NCBI RefSeq assembly: GCF_004114935.1
Contig: NZ_CP022221.1
Location: 4,733,001 to 4,797,000 of the forward strand
Source: Bradyrhizobium zhanjiangense
GTDB lineage: Bacteria > Pseudomonadota > Alphaproteobacteria > Rhizobiales > Xanthobacteraceae
DNA length: 64,000 bases
Reading direction: 5' to 3'
Shown here: in pieces, positions 10,668 through 20,163 of the stretch
How positions within the stretch are numbered: position 1 is the first letter of the stretch
Layout of the letters: the number at the start of each line of letters is the position of its first letter
The notes under the pieces: model-generated
The model's input: only the letters and a program-made list of their open reading frames with translations
Told to the model about the DNA's origin: nothing
The model's database searches: none
Translations under genes and position numbers: made by a program

Positions 10668-12796
10668 AATGCGTCCTCTCGATGGAGCGGCAGCGTGATC
10701 TGAAAGGTCGCGCCATGCTCCCGGTTCGGTATGGCGGAAAGTCGTCCGCCATGGGCCTCGATAATGGAGCGGCAGATCGACAGGCCCATGCCCATGCCGG
10801 AGGACTTCGTGGTAAAGAACGGCATGAACAGGCGGTCCATTGCCTGTTCGCAGATGCCGACGCCGCAGTCGGAGACGCTCACCAGCACCGCGCCATCCTC
10901 GTCTGCCGCTGAACGGATCGCCAGCTCGCGCGGGCGATCATGGATGCCTTCCATGGCCTCGATCCCGTTCTTGATCAGGTTGATCAGGACCTGCTGCAAT
11001 TGAATGCGATCGCCAACGATCCTGGGCAGTGCCGACGACAGCTCCATTCGGACCGACACGGCATGGCTGGCCATCTCGCGCTGAACGAGCGCGACGGCCT
11101 CGCGCACGACCACGCTGACGTCGAGCGGAGCCATCTCGATTTCGGAACGCTTGGCGAGCGCCCGAACGTGACGGATCACATCGCTGGCACGCTTGCCGTC
11201 CTCGATGATCCACTCCACGGAGCGGCGCGCTGCCTTGAGGTCGGGCGGACTGCGTTGCAGCCAGGCGACGCAGGCGTCGGCGTTTGCGATCACGGCGGCG
11301 AGCGGCTGGTTGATTTCATGGGCGATTGAAGCGGTCAGCTCACCCAGTGTCGTGACGCGCGTGACATGGGCGAGCTCGGCTTGGGCCTTGCGCAGCGCGT
11401 CTTCGGCCTGATCGGCCCGGATGGCCGCGGTCACGTCGGTGCAGACGCCCCGATAACCCAGAAAGGCCCCGTTGGCGTCGAAAAATGGCTTGCCGCTGGT
11501 CCGGACATAGATCGGGTGTCCGTTGCGGTCCTTGCTGCGGTACACGAGATCGCGGAACGGAATGTGGGCGTCGAGCGCCGCCCGATGTTGTCGCCATTTT
11601 TCGGGCTCGAGATCAGAGTCCGGAGCAATGTCCCAACGCGTGAGCCCGATCAGGCCTGCGGGGGCGGCGACGGTATCTGAATGTTCCGATACTTGGGTGA
11701 CGCGATGGTCTGGCCCCGTCTCCCAGAACCAGTCGGAGGCAGTTTCGGCATAGTCGCGAAAGCGCTGCTCGCTGTCACGAAGCCTGCGTTCTGCCTCCTT
11801 GGTCGCCGTGATGTCGGTCACCGATCCCACGAACTCCACGTGACCGCCGGCATCTCGCGTCGCCCGGGCGACGGCTCGGACGTACTTGATGGAACCGTCG
11901 GGCATCACCAGCCGGTATTCGTGATCATAGTCTTTCCCCTCGCGCGCCGCCCGGCCCGTGGTCTTCTGCACTGCGAGCCGGTCCTCCGGATGGATCCGCT
12001 GGAGCATGAACGGGATCTCTGGCTTGGTCCCTTCGTCGCATTGGAAGATGCGATAGGTCTCCTTGGACCAGGTGATCTCGCCGGTTGCGGCCCTCCAGCC
12101 GAAACTGCCGGTGTGGCTCAATTCCTGCGCCTGGGCGAGGTAAGCTTCGCTCTGTCGCAGCGCATTCTCCGCTTCTTTGCGCTCAGTGATGTTCTCGCAG
12201 GCGACCAGCACGATTGGCCCGCCATTGGCCCGCAGCATGGTCTTGGCGTTCTCGCGCACCCATAGCACCGAGCCATCCTTGCGAACCTTCCGAATCTCCC
12301 AGGTGTGTGACTGATCGATGGTCTCAAGGCACAGTGCGACACACGCGCGGACGAAGTCGCGGTCTTCCTCGAAAAAGACATCCAGCACCGATCGGCCGAT
12401 CAACTCCGCGGCCGTATAGCCCAGCTGCGCCGCGCCGAACGTGTTCACGTTGATCACGGTTCCACTCGGGTCGACCATGAAGTACATGACCGGGTTGTGC
12501 TCGAAGACTTGCTGCCACTGCTTGACCGCCTCCAGCAGACCGGCGTCACCGGTCTCAGTGCGCGGCTTGGGGGTGACAACTTGCTTGACGCAGCCGGCGA
12601 GGAATTGCGCGGCTGACTTCCCGAACGTGGCTGCCCGGCCCGGCTTCATCGCAGACGCTCCCGGCGCTCTCTGCGTGAACGCAAGTAGAGCACGTTGCCG
12701 CCGGAGGAGCAATTCCGGCCAAAGTCGGATGGCGACTGCGACATTGGCCTTGGAATTGGCTGCTCGCCGCCCTGTTCGCCGCAGCGCATCAAGCAC
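10664..12796 (-). CDS. Multi-PAS sensor histidine kinase
   Basis: Up to 710 residues; an internal ATG (MKPGRAATF, about residue 50) is a possible true start. Three PAS domains can be seen at about 90-205, 220-335 and 345-465 (with PAC-type ends such as YRGVCTDVT). These are followed by a HisKA region with the phospho-His in [18 protein letters not shown] and an HATPase domain with N box [13 protein letters not shown], the G1 box DCGVGI and a late [18 protein letters not shown]. No membrane segments, so it is a cytoplasmic sensor. The FixL/TodS-like kinase core fits the FixJ-like partner. The ligand is unknown; I see no proof of haem binding. Confidence 0.9.
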   Translation of the reverse strand: MLDALRRTGRRAANSKANVAVAIRLWPELLLRRQRALLAFTQRAPGASAMKPGRAATFGKSAAQFLAGCVKQVVTPKPRTETGDAGLLEAVKQWQQVFEHNPVMYFMVDPSGTVINVNTFGAAQLGYTAAELIGRSVLDVFFEEDRDFVRACVALCLETIDQSHTWEIRKVRKDGSVLWVRENAKTMLRANGGPIVLVACENITERKEAENALRQSEAYLAQAQELSHTGSFGWRAATGEITWSKETYRIFQCDEGTKPEIPFMLQRIHPEDRLAVQKTTGRAAREGKDYDHEYRLVMPDGSIKYVRAVARATRDAGGHVEFVGSVTDITATKEAERRLRDSEQRFRDYAETASDWFWETGPDHRVTQVSEHSDTVAAPAGLIGLTRWDIAPDSDLEPEKWRQHRAALDAHIPFRDLVYRSKDRNGHPIYVRTSGKPFFDANGAFLGYRGVCTDVTAAIRADQAEDALRKAQAELAHVTRVTTLGELTASIAHEINQPLAAVIANADACVAWLQRSPPDLKAARRSVEWIIEDGKRASDVIRHVRALAKRSEIEMAPLDVSVVVREAVALVQREMASHAVSVRMELSSALPRIVGDRIQLQQVLINLIKNGIEAMEGIHDRPRELAIRSAADEDGAVLVSVSDCGVGICEQAMDRLFMPFFTTKSSGMGMGLSICRSIIEAHGGRLSAIPNREHGATFQITLPLHREDAL

Positions 12797-13204
12797 GTCG
12801 TGCTGGGCAAGTTTTTCACGGTTGCCGTGCAGCTTGTGCGTCGTTCGCCGTCTCGTTGAACATGGGCCATCGCGAGAGTCCCGGGCGACTACGGGACAAA
12901 CCTAAGTATAGCTCCTCCATTCCTAGTCATGTCGGCCAATTACCTCCGTACAATTGAGCGTCTTGTTCTGGGGGGACTAGTCTCACGGCCAATCGGGAGT
13001 GTCGACCAGCCAATCGCAGTGTTCGCACGAGAACCGGGTCTGAAGCGTATAGCCCCGGGCGCTTTCACCGACACGGGCAGGCGACCAGCGACGAGGCAGC
13101 TGCATTTCTCGACACGCAGCCGCGATCTCCGCAACTCACGACCCGCGTGAATTCGAAGGAAACCAATAGGCAAGAGCGCAAGCAGCCGAAAGAGGGAGAG
13201 AACA
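12797..13204. other. Intergenic region between divergent genes
   Basis: About 400 bases between the kinase and the Cys-rich gene set. Apart from the ACAAACCTAAGTAT motif at 12896-12909 I see no gene, repeat or terminator. It probably carries promoters for both directions. Confidence 0.6.
12896..12909 (+). promoter_or_regulatory. Second copy of the 14-base motif near the kinase gene
   Basis: Identical to the motif at 9995-10008 but on the opposite strand, about 100 bases upstream of the kinase start. Matching distances from two genes of one signalling locus suggest autoregulation by the LuxR-type regulator (inference). Confidence 0.4.
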
Positions 13205-13414
13205 ATGTGCGATACGTCGCAACTTCCTGAGCGTCGCCTATCCGAGTCCGAACGTTGCCCTTCGATCAAGGGCTGTGCGGTGTGTGGCGGCAAGTTTGGT
13301 CTGATCCGCTACTATTCCTGGCGCACTGCGCTCTGCTCCAAGAAATGCGTTGATCGCTTCCGCACACGCCGCGAACGCGACCGCCGGTGGCTGTTTCGGG
13401 CGCAGGTCGCGTGA
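13205..13414 (+). CDS. Small Cys-rich protein, zinc-knuckle-like
   Basis: 69 residues after AGGGAGAGAACA. The pattern CAVCGG (24-29), then CSKKC (43-47), followed by a basic helix (DRFRTRRERDRRW), resembles a treble-clef or zinc-ribbon knuckle. It has no signal peptide. The same Cys spacing recurs in the two other small proteins of this set (13847-14035 and 14032-14385), which suggests a shared origin. I do not recognise a named family, and function is unknown. Confidence 0.7.
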   Translation: MCDTSQLPERRLSESERCPSIKGCAVCGGKFGLIRYYSWRTALCSKKCVDRFRTRRERDRRWLFRAQVA

Positions 13415-13457
13415 GGACTGAATTGGAGAGCTGACATCTAATCCGGGAGCCCGTGCG

Positions 13458-13850
13458 TTGAACCGTTCATGCAAGCTCTTGTGCGCGATGGTTCTCCTCG
13501 GCGCCGCCGCGACGGCCCAGGCGCAGGAGGCGGGACATGGCACCGTTCATCGCCAGCACCCACCCCAGGACCAGGCGCTGCACGAAAAATTCTATTCGAC
13601 CTGGCACATGCCGGACAATCCGAGCCTCAGTTGCTGCAGCAACGCGGACTGCTATCCGACAGATATCAAGTACATCGACGGCCGGCTCTATGCACGGCGC
13701 AGGGAGGACGGGAGATTCATTCTGATCCCACCGCAAAAAGTGGAGCGAAACAGGGATAATCCGGACGGCCGAAACCATCTTTGCGCTCCACCGCCCGCAC
13801 TGTCTCCGATGGACAGCGTTTACTGCTTCGCTTTGGGAGGTGCCACATGA
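13458..13850 (+). CDS. Exported Cys-rich hypothetical protein
   Basis: 130 residues from a TTG start preceded by CGGGAGC. N-terminal signal peptide (CKLLCAMVLLGAAATAQA, then QEAGH). The mature part contains FYSTWHMPDNPSLSCCSNADC and a C-terminal HLCAPPPALSPMDSVYCFALG, giving paired Cys residues that could form disulfides. This looks like a small periplasmic protein often seen as hypothetical in Bradyrhizobium. Its stop overlaps the start of the next gene (ATGA), so it is in one operon with it. Function unknown. Confidence 0.75.
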   Translation: MNRSCKLLCAMVLLGAAATAQAQEAGHGTVHRQHPPQDQALHEKFYSTWHMPDNPSLSCCSNADCYPTDIKYIDGRLYARRREDGRFILIPPQKVERNRDNPDGRNHLCAPPPALSPMDSVYCFALGGAT

Positions 13851-14035
13851 GATTCGCGTTCGTCCTCGTGAACGGTCGGACCCCGTTCCGGCAAACCTGG
13901 TGCATGCAGTGCTGCGAGCCGATCGGCGGCAGCTATCTCCGCGAGATCGCGACCCGTCTGCCTTACTGCGACTATCAGTGTTACGCATTGTTCTGCGAGG
14001 CGCTCGCGAAAGATCGCGTGAGGGCGGCTTCATGA
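13847..14035 (+). CDS. Small Cys-rich protein (second of the set)
   Basis: 62 residues; start at 13847 chosen because it overlaps the upstream stop as ATGA. The Cys pattern is WCMQCCEPIGG (19-29) and YCDYQCYALF (43-52), matching the neighbouring zinc-knuckle-like proteins. No signal peptide or membrane helix. Function unknown; translational coupling on both sides ties it to its neighbours. Confidence 0.7.
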   Translation: MRFAFVLVNGRTPFRQTWCMQCCEPIGGSYLREIATRLPYCDYQCYALFCEALAKDRVRAAS

Positions 14036-14385
14036 AATTCGTGGTGGTCAATCACGAGCCCCCGTTGCGCGCCGCCACGTGCAGCGCATGCTCGCGGTCA
14101 ATCGGGACCGGCTATGTCCGGCATGTGCGGACACAACGCTGTTACTGTGACACCGATTGCTACCGTCGCGGCGAACTCGCCACGTTCTTCATGCAATGGT
14201 CGATGCCCGGGCGCACAGAACCGGCCGCGGGTAACGTCGAGCTCGCCGCTGGCAACATGATCGAGATGTTGGCGGTCCTGAGTGCCGTCTCGTGCTGGAG
14301 CTGCACGATACACGCCTGGACCTTCGCAAGAGCGTTGACCGGCGCATATTTGGGCGGTGGCGATCTGATCGATGGAAGGAGGTGA
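14032..14385 (+). CDS. Small Cys-rich protein (third of the set)
   Basis: 117 residues, start overlapping the previous stop (ATGA). Residues 1-45 repeat the Cys pattern: CSACSRSIGTGY and YCDTDCYRRG. The rest has a short hydrophobic stretch (IEMLAVLSAVSCWSCTIHAW) that could sit in or on the membrane. The first half looks paralogous to the protein before it; the tail is distinct. Function unknown. Confidence 0.65.
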   Translation: MKFVVVNHEPPLRAATCSACSRSIGTGYVRHVRTQRCYCDTDCYRRGELATFFMQWSMPGRTEPAAGNVELAAGNMIEMLAVLSAVSCWSCTIHAWTFARALTGAYLGGGDLIDGRR

Positions 14386-14467
14386 CACCTGGCTGCGCGA
14401 CTATACGCGCGTGGAAGCCGCAGCACCGTGACCCCGCAGGCGCCGCGTCCAGCCCCGGCGGCGTTGA

Positions 14468-16657
14468 CTAGGGAGCGGGTGCTGCGGCCGCCACGGGTGC
14501 AGTTGCGCTGACCTCGTGCCTGACGACGCGCTGGTCGCTCTTGCCGGCGATCATGCTGCTGTCTTCGAACCGCGCACGGTAGACGAGGACGTTCTCGATC
14601 ACCCGCTGGACGTAGTTGCGCGTCTCCGACAGCGGGATGCGCTCCACCCAGTCGACCGGATCGACCTTGGGATCTCTGGGATCGCCACGCGCCTGCACCC
14701 ATTCGCGCACACGGCCGCGGCCGGCATTGTAGCCGGCGAAGGTCATGATCTGGTTGCCGCGATATTCCGACAAGAGCGCGCTGAGCTCGGCCGCGCCCAT
14801 CTGGGTATTGTAGACGGGATCGGAGACCATCCTGTCCCAGTCATAGGTCAGGCCGAAGCGTTTGGCGGTGTCGCGGCCCGCTTCCGGCGTCACCTGCATC
14901 AGCCCGACCGCATTGGCAGGCGACTTGTCGCGCTGGTCGAACGAGCTTTCGGTGCGCGCCACCGAATAGATCACGCTGGTCTCGATCGCGGGTGCGACCT
15001 GCTTGTGCTCGGGAATGCCGATGGTGGGAAAGGCATAATGGTCGAGTGCAAGCCCGCGCGCCAGGGCCGACTTGCCGACCTCCAGCATCACGCGTGCGTC
15101 ATTGCGCTGTCCGGCGAGCGCGGCGAGCGCTTCGAGCGCCGCGGCGTCGGTGCTCTCCTTGGCAAAATCCTCGGCATAATAGAACACGACGTCGCGCTCG
15201 CCGATATCGTATAGCATGTTGGCTGCGCGCACGCGCTCGTCCGCCAACTGCGTGTCGGCGGCGGCCAGCACGGGCGAGGGCGCGCGCAGCTCGATCCGGT
15301 CCAGGCCGAGCTTTGCGCGGGCGAGCTGACCGTAATAGGCGGTCTGATAGCGCGCCGCCGCCCGATAGCTCATGCGCGCGTCGGCTGTAGCACCCATCGC
15401 CTCGGCGGCGCGGCCGCGCCAGTAATGGGCGCGCGACAGCGCGATCGGATTGGCCGATCCCTCGTCGATCGCGGCGAAGTGCACCATCGCCGTCCTGGGA
15501 TCGTCGAGATAGCGCAGCGCGATCCAGCCGCACATGAAGTGGTAGTCGACGCGGTAGACTTCTTTCTCCGGCACCGCGGCCGTGCGCACTACGTCATAGG
15601 CGGTCTTGAACTTGCCCTGGTCGAGCAGCTTGCGCGCCAGCAGGCGGCGCTCGCGCCACCAGGCATCGGTGTCCTGCGCGGCCATCGTGTCGGGTCGGGC
15701 GGCGAGGATCACCTCGGCTGCGTCGTCGATGCGGTCGTTCTGAAGATGCCACTGGGCGCGGCACAGCACATAGCCGAGATCGCGCCGCGCCTCGGTCGAG
15801 ACGTCCTCGAGATAGTCCTTGGCCTTGCTCGCTTTGCCGGTGACGGCGGCGCAGGCCTTCACGATCGCGAGCGCATCCTCGCCGAGACGTTTGGCCGCGC
15901 GCCTTGCGCCTGCATAGTCCTTGGCGCCGAGGCGCTTGTCCATGCGCGCGCGGTGATCGTCAGCGGACAGAAGATCGCTGAACGCCGCGTAGGAGTCTTC
16001 TTCGCTCCGCTCGGACAATTCGTCCGTGCGCCAGGCCTCGCGCACGAGACGCGCGGCCCTGTCGGCCTCGCCTTCAGAGAGCAGTACGCGGGCCAGCGCG
16101 AACTTGCCCTTGGCGCTGGTCGGCCGGTCCATGGTGAATTTGTGCACAATGGCCGCGTCACTCTTCTCCTGCCACAGCCGCGCCTCGGCGCGGCGGCGGA
16201 GCAGAGCGCTGCTCGGCCAGTCCGGATTGGCGGCGAGGAAGGCGGCGTAGCGCTTGAAATTCGCCGTGCTCTCGGAGTGGCGCAGCATGAACCAGTCCGC
16301 AAGCCTCTGTCCGGCGGGGTCAGTGATGCGGTCGCGCGCGGCGCCCGCATCTTCGGTCTTGCCCTTGCGCGCGAGGTCGATCGCATCCTTCAGCGCGGCG
16401 AGATCGCCTGTCAGCGGCGGCGGTGCCGGCTTGTCCGAGGGCTCGTCGACCGCTTTCTTCGGCTTGCGCTTGGCCTCGGCGTGCTTGCCGTGCCGCGCTT
16501 TGCCGGCCGAGGCATGGCGCTGCTTGCCGGCTTTCGCCTCATGCGTCTTCTTCGGCGCGGATGATTTATGATTGCTCTTCGCCGCCAACTCGGTGGGAAG
16601 GAGGGCCATCGTGGCCACGGCAACGACACACGCGAGCGAGCGTAGGCACTGGTTCAT
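14468..16657 (-). CDS. Soluble lytic murein transglycosylase (Slt70-like)
   Basis: 729 residues from the ATG at 16657, which has AGGGGGA upstream and starts a clear signal peptide (CVVAVATMALLPTELAA). A Lys/His/Ala-rich linker (30-75) is followed by a long alpha-superhelical region and a C-terminal SLT catalytic domain of about 150 residues. The catalytic Glu lies in ARTESSFDQR, followed by SPANAVGLMQVTPEAG and the AGYNAGRGRV motif. It cleaves peptidoglycan glycan strands to 1,6-anhydro products in the periplasm. Length and layout match Slt of Rhizobiales. Confidence 0.93.
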   Translation of the reverse strand: MNQCLRSLACVVAVATMALLPTELAAKSNHKSSAPKKTHEAKAGKQRHASAGKARHGKHAEAKRKPKKAVDEPSDKPAPPPLTGDLAALKDAIDLARKGKTEDAGAARDRITDPAGQRLADWFMLRHSESTANFKRYAAFLAANPDWPSSALLRRRAEARLWQEKSDAAIVHKFTMDRPTSAKGKFALARVLLSEGEADRAARLVREAWRTDELSERSEEDSYAAFSDLLSADDHRARMDKRLGAKDYAGARRAAKRLGEDALAIVKACAAVTGKASKAKDYLEDVSTEARRDLGYVLCRAQWHLQNDRIDDAAEVILAARPDTMAAQDTDAWWRERRLLARKLLDQGKFKTAYDVVRTAAVPEKEVYRVDYHFMCGWIALRYLDDPRTAMVHFAAIDEGSANPIALSRAHYWRGRAAEAMGATADARMSYRAAARYQTAYYGQLARAKLGLDRIELRAPSPVLAAADTQLADERVRAANMLYDIGERDVVFYYAEDFAKESTDAAALEALAALAGQRNDARVMLEVGKSALARGLALDHYAFPTIGIPEHKQVAPAIETSVIYSVARTESSFDQRDKSPANAVGLMQVTPEAGRDTAKRFGLTYDWDRMVSDPVYNTQMGAAELSALLSEYRGNQIMTFAGYNAGRGRVREWVQARGDPRDPKVDPVDWVERIPLSETRNYVQRVIENVLVYRARFEDSSMIAGKSDQRVVRHEVSATAPVAAAAPAP

Positions 16658-16981
16658 TCCATGGTCCCCCTGCGAAACCACTACAAACCAAGGTCCGCGA
16701 CGACATGCGGCTTGAGAATCAAGAGACGACACCAAACGATGTCATGACATCGTTTCGCATTCCTCACGCTCTCGCAACAATGCGGCAAAATACGGATGGG
16801 AACTCGGGAACTTCCGAAATAGCGGAAAAGGCAGCATGTTTAACCTTTGTTAACGATTGGGCTCGCGCGACGGTTGCGTACGGTTCACGGCGTCAGAAAG
16901 GCGAGATTGCGCGTGTTCCCACCGCTAAATCCGGTGTATTGAGTTCCCTCGCTTCATCCTTTCAGCCTTTGCCCTGCACCT
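16658..16981. other. Divergent promoter region
   Basis: About 320 bases, more AT-rich than its surroundings, between the transglycosylase and the cyclase genes. No gene or clear repeat found; likely holds promoters for both. Confidence 0.5.
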
Positions 16982-18718
16982 ATGCCGATTTTCAACCAGT
17001 CGATCCGGCGCAAGATCGTCGGCATCGCCCTCGGATTGATCGTCCTGATGCTGGTCACCTCGATCCTGTCGATGGTGATGTCGAGCAAGGTCGGCGTCCT
17101 CCTGGACGAGCTGACCAACCGCTACATCCCGGCCTACGGCCATCTGGCGCGCGCCAACATCCGCTCGCTGGAGCGGGCGCTGGCGCTGCGGCGCATGGTC
17201 ATGACCAAGATGCAGTCGCCGTCGGACGAGGAGGCCTACGCGGCGCGGGTGCGCGAGTTCGAGCAGACCGACCGCAGGATCGAAGAGGAGGCCGAGAGCG
17301 CACGCACGCTCATCAACGCCATCATCAACGATCCCAGGACACCGTCCGACAATGCCGCGCTGGCGCGGATCGAGCTCCGCATCGAGACCGCCGTCACTGA
17401 GCTGCGCCGCGATCTGACCGAGGACCACGCAAAGCTGGCCAAGCAGGTCGATGCCAGACAGATGGCGGAGGCCCGCGGCACGCTGGAGCACATCGACGTG
17501 CTGCGCGACCAGTTCAATCAGAAGATCGATGCGATCCGCGCCGACATGCTGGCGCAGGTTTTCTTCAGCACGTCGCAGGTGATTAGCCATCAGCACCAGG
17601 CGATCATCGTATCGGGCATCGTGACCTTGCTCGCAGCGATCGTTGGATTTGCCTTTGCGCTCCTGGTGAGTAGCGGCATCACGCGCCCGGTGCGGCTGCT
17701 GCTCGCCGGCACCCGCGAGGTCGAGGCGGGCCGGTTCGACAAGCCCATTACCGTCTCCACCCAGGATGAGATCGGCGAGCTTGCCGCGGCCTTCAACCGC
17801 ATGATCGAGCAGCTCCGCCACAACGAGCGCATCCGTGAGACCTTCGGCCGCTACATCGACCCGAAAGTGGTGCAGGGCCTGATTGACCGGCCGGAGGTCG
17901 CCATCGACGGCCAGCGCCGGGTCATGACCATCATGTTCTGCGACATGAGCGGCTTCACCTCGATGAGCGAGGGCGTGACCCCGCGCGGCCTCGTCAAGGT
18001 GATGAACCACTATTTCACGGTGATGTCCGGCCCCATCCGCAGCAATCGCGGCATCATCGACAAATATATCGGCGATGCCATCATGTGCTATTGGGGCCCG
18101 CCCTTCATCGAGGAGGACGAGCAGGCGATGCTCGCCGGCCTTGCCGCCATCGAGATGGCCGATCAGGTGCCCGCGCTCCAGAAGCAGCTGCCGGATCTGC
18201 TCGGCATCCGCGCCATGCCGGCGCCGTGCGATCTGCGCATCGGCATCGCCACCGGCGAGGTCCTGACCGGCAGCATCGGCTCCGAGCTGATGATGAGCTT
18301 TACCGTGATGGGCGACGCCGTGAACCTCGCCTCGCGGCTGGAGGCCGCCAACAAGGCCTACGGCACCCGCGTCCTGGTCTCGCAAGCAACGGCGGATGCG
18401 ATCGGCTCACTGCTCGAACTGCGTGAGATTGATCGCGTCGCGGTCGCGGGGCAGCGCGCACCGCAGGCCGTCTTCGAGGTGATGGGCAAGGCCGGCGCAC
18501 TCACCGATGCGCAAGCGCGCCTGCGCACGCACTATGCCGAAGGCCTTGCCGCCTATCGCGCCGGGCACTTCGACGACGCCCGCGCCGCCTTCAACGCCGC
18601 GCTCGAAGCGGTCCCCGGCGACGGTCCCTCGCGCACGCTGCTCGGCCGCATCGCGCAGTTCGAGGTTAACCCGCCGGACGTGGGTTGGGACGGCGCCTGG
18701 CGGTTGGAGCAGAAATAG
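16982..18718 (+). CDS. Membrane-bound class III adenylate/guanylate cyclase with HAMP domain
   Basis: 578 residues. N-terminal membrane helix (about 10-37), a helical periplasmic sensor region with a long coiled coil (about 38-205), a second membrane helix (about 208-232), HAMP (about 233-285, ending DEIGELAAAFNRMIEQLR), and a class III cyclase domain (about 315-500). Metal-binding Asp residues appear in MTIMFCDMSGFTSMSE and the second motif in KYIGDAIMCYWG. The C-terminal 70 residues resemble a TPR-like pair of helices (GLAAYRAGHFDDARAAF). It makes cyclic nucleotide in response to an unknown signal; cAMP is most likely. Confidence 0.92.
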   Translation: MPIFNQSIRRKIVGIALGLIVLMLVTSILSMVMSSKVGVLLDELTNRYIPAYGHLARANIRSLERALALRRMVMTKMQSPSDEEAYAARVREFEQTDRRIEEEAESARTLINAIINDPRTPSDNAALARIELRIETAVTELRRDLTEDHAKLAKQVDARQMAEARGTLEHIDVLRDQFNQKIDAIRADMLAQVFFSTSQVISHQHQAIIVSGIVTLLAAIVGFAFALLVSSGITRPVRLLLAGTREVEAGRFDKPITVSTQDEIGELAAAFNRMIEQLRHNERIRETFGRYIDPKVVQGLIDRPEVAIDGQRRVMTIMFCDMSGFTSMSEGVTPRGLVKVMNHYFTVMSGPIRSNRGIIDKYIGDAIMCYWGPPFIEEDEQAMLAGLAAIEMADQVPALQKQLPDLLGIRAMPAPCDLRIGIATGEVLTGSIGSELMMSFTVMGDAVNLASRLEAANKAYGTRVLVSQATADAIGSLLELREIDRVAVAGQRAPQAVFEVMGKAGALTDAQARLRTHYAEGLAAYRAGHFDDARAAFNAALEAVPGDGPSRTLLGRIAQFEVNPPDVGWDGAWRLEQK

Positions 18719-18840
18719 CATTGCCTGCCGTCCGGCGTCGCCGACTGGAAAAAACGATTCTACTCCATAACGATGTTCGCCGTGACCTATTTCCCGGGCT
18801 TAGGCTCGACGTCCCTGAGGCGTCAGATGGGGACACGCCG

Positions 18841-19017
18841 ATGACACACCTTGAGGACAGGCTCGAACGGTTCGAGACGCTCTCCGCCGAGTGCGAGCTG
18901 ATTGCCAAGCTCGCCACCGACAGCACCAAGCGCGAGTTCTATCTGAAGCTCGCCGAGCAGTACCGCCAGCTGGCGGTGGATATGCGGCAGGCGATCGCGA
19001 CCAGCGCTGCTGCTTGA
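18841..19017 (+). CDS. Small helical hypothetical protein
   Basis: 58 residues. ATG at 18841 chosen because the sequence before it in the same frame looks non-coding. The protein is almost fully helical and charged (LEDRLERFETLSAECELIAKL...REFYLKLAEQYRQLAVDMRQA, shown in part). It looks like a small conserved Bradyrhizobium protein of unknown function. It follows the cyclase gene by about 120 bases. Confidence 0.6.
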   Translation: MTHLEDRLERFETLSAECELIAKLATDSTKREFYLKLAEQYRQLAVDMRQAIATSAAA

Positions 19018-19167
19018 GGCCGACTGCAATCCGTTCTTAACATTTGGCGCGCATTCTCAGGCGCATGCGGGCGTCGCTGATTGGCGATGGCTCGTAGTGG
19101 GAAGGCCGGGGTTCGTTGCAATGCAGCGCCTCGCGAGTGTCACTTGCCATGTTTGACGGGCAATCCC

Positions 19168-19377
19168 ATGCGTCTCGTTGCAGTGATCATATTCGCGCTC
19201 ATGACGGCTGCCTGCGATCAGGAGCAGGACATCACCGGCTCGACGTCGACCTGCCCGATGCGAAACTACAGCTACAATCCTCGCGACATGAACCAGTGCG
19301 TCAGCGCCTGCAAGTCATGCGATCACGGCACCACGGTCACCTGCACGACCTCCTGCACCCTCAAGGGGGCTCGCTGA
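19168..19377 (+). CDS. Small lipoprotein
   Basis: 69 residues from ATG at 19168. N-terminal signal (RLVAVIIFALMTAAC) ends in a lipobox-like LMTAAC, so Cys16 is likely lipidated. The mature part holds six further Cys residues (CPMRNYS, CVSACKSC, CTTSC), which suggests disulfides. Unknown function; orphan gene. Confidence 0.65.
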   Translation: MRLVAVIIFALMTAACDQEQDITGSTSTCPMRNYSYNPRDMNQCVSACKSCDHGTTVTCTTSCTLKGAR

Positions 19378-19509
19378 GTTCTTGATGCTTGTGGCCAAAA
19401 TCGCCGGCGCGCCAAAAGACAGGAGGCCGTCGGCGGTGCCCAGGCACCGGAACGATTCACTTGGATTAATCATTGAAGGAGGCGGGCAGGACGCGTGGAG
19501 TCCGATTGA

Positions 19510-19767
19510 ATGGGTATGCTCGATCCCGGCCGGTTCCTAGTGTCGTGCTCGCATTGCGACGCATGGCCGATGGCTGCCAACGTCAAACGTTCAAGCTGGT
19601 CGGCATTCCCGCGTGAGGTCCGTTTCGTGTGTCGGCGCTGCCGCCGCGAGGAGACCGCGATTGTCTCTGCCTCCGGCGAACTGACGCCGATCAAGCGCAT
19701 CGATGTTCCGCCACGCGACGTCGCCATCGCTTGGGCGCAGGCCCAGCGCCCGCGAGGGCGGACGTAG
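19510..19767 (+). CDS. Small zinc-ribbon-like hypothetical protein
   Basis: 85 residues. Two CxxC pairs (CSHC at 13-16, CRRC at 41-44) about 25 residues apart form a probable zinc ribbon. No signal peptide. AAGGAGGCGGGCAGG lies about 15-30 bases upstream. Not recognised; related to other small zinc-ribbon proteins of Bradyrhizobium by pattern only. Confidence 0.6.
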   Translation: MGMLDPGRFLVSCSHCDAWPMAANVKRSSWSAFPREVRFVCRRCRREETAIVSASGELTPIKRIDVPPRDVAIAWAQAQRPRGRT

Positions 19768-19869
19768 CTGCCGGGCCTCTGCTTGCGGGACGCACCGGCA
19801 GCGGCGAGTGGTCGCTGCCAGATGCAACCAGCCGATTGACTCCCGGGCTGCACGACTCGTAAAAGATCC

Positions 19870-20060
19870 GCGACGGTTCTCCTCACGGAGATCAAAAGGG
19901 AACGTGGTGCGAGATTTTCCCAACGCCGGGATCTTCTCAATGCCATGGCTGCCCCCGCAACTGTAAGCGGCGAATCTCTCGTCCTATGCCACTGGGAATC
20001 TCGGTCCTGGGAAGGCGACGGAGAGGTAACGACCCGCGAGCCAGGAGACCTGCCGTCAGC
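19870..20060 (+). promoter_or_regulatory. Cobalamin riboswitch
   Basis: All the main conserved blocks of the AdoCbl riboswitch are present in order. These are GACGGTTCTCC at the 5' paired end, GGGAACGTGGTGCGA, GCTGCCCCCGCAACTGTAAGCGG, TATGCCACTGGGAA, CCTGGGAAGGCGAC, GAGGTAACGACCCG and the B12 box GAGCCAGGAGACCTGCCGTC (20038-20057). It lies about 95 bases upstream of the TonB-dependent receptor gene and points the same way, so it should lower receptor expression when cobalamin is plentiful. Confidence 0.95.
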
Positions 20061-20110
20061 CGTGGTCACACGCGAAGATGTCGGTCGGGGAGTACAGACA
20101 TTAGCTTCAC

Positions 20111-20130
20111 CGGAGCGATTGATCGCTCCG
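20111..20130 (+). promoter_or_regulatory. Hairpin in the riboswitch expression platform
   Basis: A perfect palindrome CGGAGCGA-TTGA-TCGCTCCG lies between the B12 box and the receptor start codon. There is no T-tract behind it, so it may act at the level of translation or folding rather than as a plain terminator. Confidence 0.5.
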
Positions 20131-20163
20131 TCGTGAAACCTCGTTCGCTGTGACGTGCCACTG

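Noticed and set aside
15425..16564. Plus-strand frame opposite the lytic transglycosylase
   Set aside because: Antisense shadow of a clear gene with signal peptide and catalytic motif.
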